Shown here one piece after another: positions 51,910 to 52,922 of a stretch of 52,922 nt of DNA. This stretch comes from Alphaproteobacteria bacterium (GTDB lineage Bacteria > Pseudomonadota > Alphaproteobacteria > CADEGL01): NCBI GenBank assembly GCA_026400755.1, contig JAPLOM010000024.1, forward strand, positions 1 through 52,922, in the 5' to 3' direction. A model generated the notes under the pieces. That model made no database searches. It saw nothing but the letters and a program-made list of their open reading frames with translations, and was not told where the DNA came from. Position 1 is the first letter of the stretch. The number at the start of each line of letters is the position of its first letter. The position numbers were made by a program, and so were the translations under genes.

Positions 51910-52922
51910 TCACCCGCGTGCACCCCGCGACCGGGGATGGAGATTGGCCAGGAACTGCCGCGCGCAGGCCTCCCACGAATGGGCCAGTGCGTGGGCGCGG
52001 CAGACTTCGGGTGAGATGCGGCGCGCGCCTTCGACGGCGCGGCCCAGATCCTCATCCAGCACGCCGACGCCCGTGCCATCGATCACGTCGAGCGGGCCTG
52101 AGACCGGGAACGCAGCCACGGGCACGCCGCAGGCCAGCGCCTCCAGCATGACCAGACCAAATGTGTCCGTGCGGCTGGGGAAAACGAAGACGTCGGCGGC
52201 GGCATAGCTGCGCGCCAGTTCCGCGCCGAAGCGCGTGCCCGCGAAATGCACGTCGGGGTACTTCCGCTTCAGCGTGTCCAGCAGCGGCCCATCGCCGACG
52301 ACATGCTTGGTGCCGGGCAGGGGCAGGGCGAGAAACGCTTCGATGTTCTTCTCGACCGCAACGCGCCCGACATACAGGTGGATCGGCCGCGCGCCATCGA
52401 GCGCGTCCTTGGGTCCCGGCCGGAACGTGTCGGTGTCGACGCCGCGCGACCAGGGCACCACGTTGGTGAAACCATGTTCGGTCAGTTCATGACGCAGGCT
52501 CGGCGCGGCGACCATCACCCCCTTTGCGGCCGAGTGGAAGCGCCGCATCAGCGCGAAGGTCCAGCCGCGCGGGATGCGGAACCGCGCGTGGACATAATCG
52601 GGAAAACGCGTGTGGTATGAGGTGGTGAAGGGCAAGTCGCGCTTGAGACAAAGGCTCCGCGCCACTTGTCCCAATGGTCCTTCGGTCGCGATATGAATTG
52701 CATCGGGATCGAAGGCGTCGAGGGTTTTCGCCAGACGAGCGCGCGGGAACAGCGCCAGGCGGATTTCGGGATAGGTCGGGCAGGGAATGGTGCGGAACTC
52801 GGACGGTGTCACCGCGCGCACCGTATGGCCGAGCTTTTCCAACTCCTGCGTCACGGTCTGCAGCGTGCGGACCACGCCGTTGACCTGGGGCGCCCAGGCG
52901 TCGGTGACCAGGAGGATGCGCA
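51910..52922 (-). CDS. Glycosyltransferase family 4 protein (start at window edge)
   Basis: 337 residues in the window; only the first base of the ATG is missing (the strand begins TGCGCATCCTCCTGG, giving RILLVTDAWAPQVNGVVRTL). GT4 motifs are ATEGPLGQVARSL, YVGRVAVEKNIEAFLALP, and the EX7E-like FPSRTDTFGLVMLEALACG. The closest known kin are GDP-mannose-dependent mannosyltransferases that start lipid glycosylation. It precedes the msbA-like gene, 338 bases away, on the same strand. The acceptor is unknown. Confidence 0.88.
   Translation of the reverse strand, partial: RILLVTDAWAPQVNGVVRTLQTVTQELEKLGHTVRAVTPSEFRTIPCPTYPEIRLALFPRARLAKTLDAFDPDAIHIATEGPLGQVARSLCLKRDLPFTTSYHTRFPDYVHARFRIPRGWTFALMRRFHSAAKGVMVAAPSLRHELTEHGFTNVVPWSRGVDTDTFRPGPKDALDGARPIHLYVGRVAVEKNIEAFLALPLPGTKHVVGDGPLLDTLKRKYPDVHFAGTRFGAELARSYAAADVFVFPSRTDTFGLVMLEALACGVPVAAFPVSGPLDVIDGTGVGVLDEDLGRAVEGARRISPEVCRAHALAHSWEACARQFLANLHPRSRGARG

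Noticed and set aside
1-52922. CRISPR arrays, tRNA and rRNA genes
   Set aside because: No spaced direct repeats and no tRNA or rRNA-like sequences were seen on either strand.

Overview
This is a GC-rich bacterial chromosome segment, most likely from an alphaproteobacterium near the Rhodospirillales. The pointers are the block maoC-like/ribF/ileS/lspA/DUF3035 lipoprotein/two M16 peptidases/pgi/mutL, the endonuclease-type mutL, and the Kdo and lipid A genes (kdtA, lpxK). Genes are closely packed and many neighbours overlap by 1-4 bases (ATGA, GTGA, TTGA, TAGTG). I saw no rRNA, tRNA or CRISPR array.

Left part (1-19126), accessory and partly decaying. It opens with the end of an IS3-family element that has cut off the 3' part of a proline racemase-family gene. 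A VOC protein, a frameshifted DUF4239 gene and zapE follow. Then comes a polyamine-type ABC transport operon (binding protein, two permeases) coupled to an M24 peptidase-like gene but without an ATPase gene. Next are mscL, a Cys-rich unknown, a TauD-like dioxygenase, two small exported proteins and an alcohol dehydrogenase remnant. After that lie SDRs, a flavin monooxygenase, a YqgE variant with a signal peptide, a LivK-type binding protein killed by an amber codon, and a DMT exporter/RraA operon with a tandem palindromic operator-like site.

Middle (19328-25639): a putative sensing locus. A CHASE2 adenylate cyclase, a TPR/beta-barrel outer membrane protein and an exported FecR-domain protein lie in a row. 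A convergent Crp/Fnr regulator that keeps the cAMP-contact residues follows. This is the best candidate here for an undescribed system.

Right part (25842-52922): mostly core genes. The long plus-strand run from maoC to mutL and an SDR is one probable operon. Its ileS carries a patch of about 0.6 kb in the editing domain with clearly lower GC and different codon use. A minus-strand group (class I amidotransferase, rluB-like, rsmD, VOC) follows, then tadA, purD with two tandem threonine dehydratase-like genes, divergent xseA with an M23 peptidase, and a minus-strand envelope cluster (GT4 glycosyltransferase cut by the window edge, msbA-like, frameshifted DUF374 acyltransferase, kdtA, lpxK).

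Five coding regions are broken (racemase, DUF4239, ADH remnant, LivK-type protein, DUF374), and an 11-base G run sits beside the msbA-like start. Some of the single-base lesions could be sequencing or assembly errors, so they should be checked before being read as biology.
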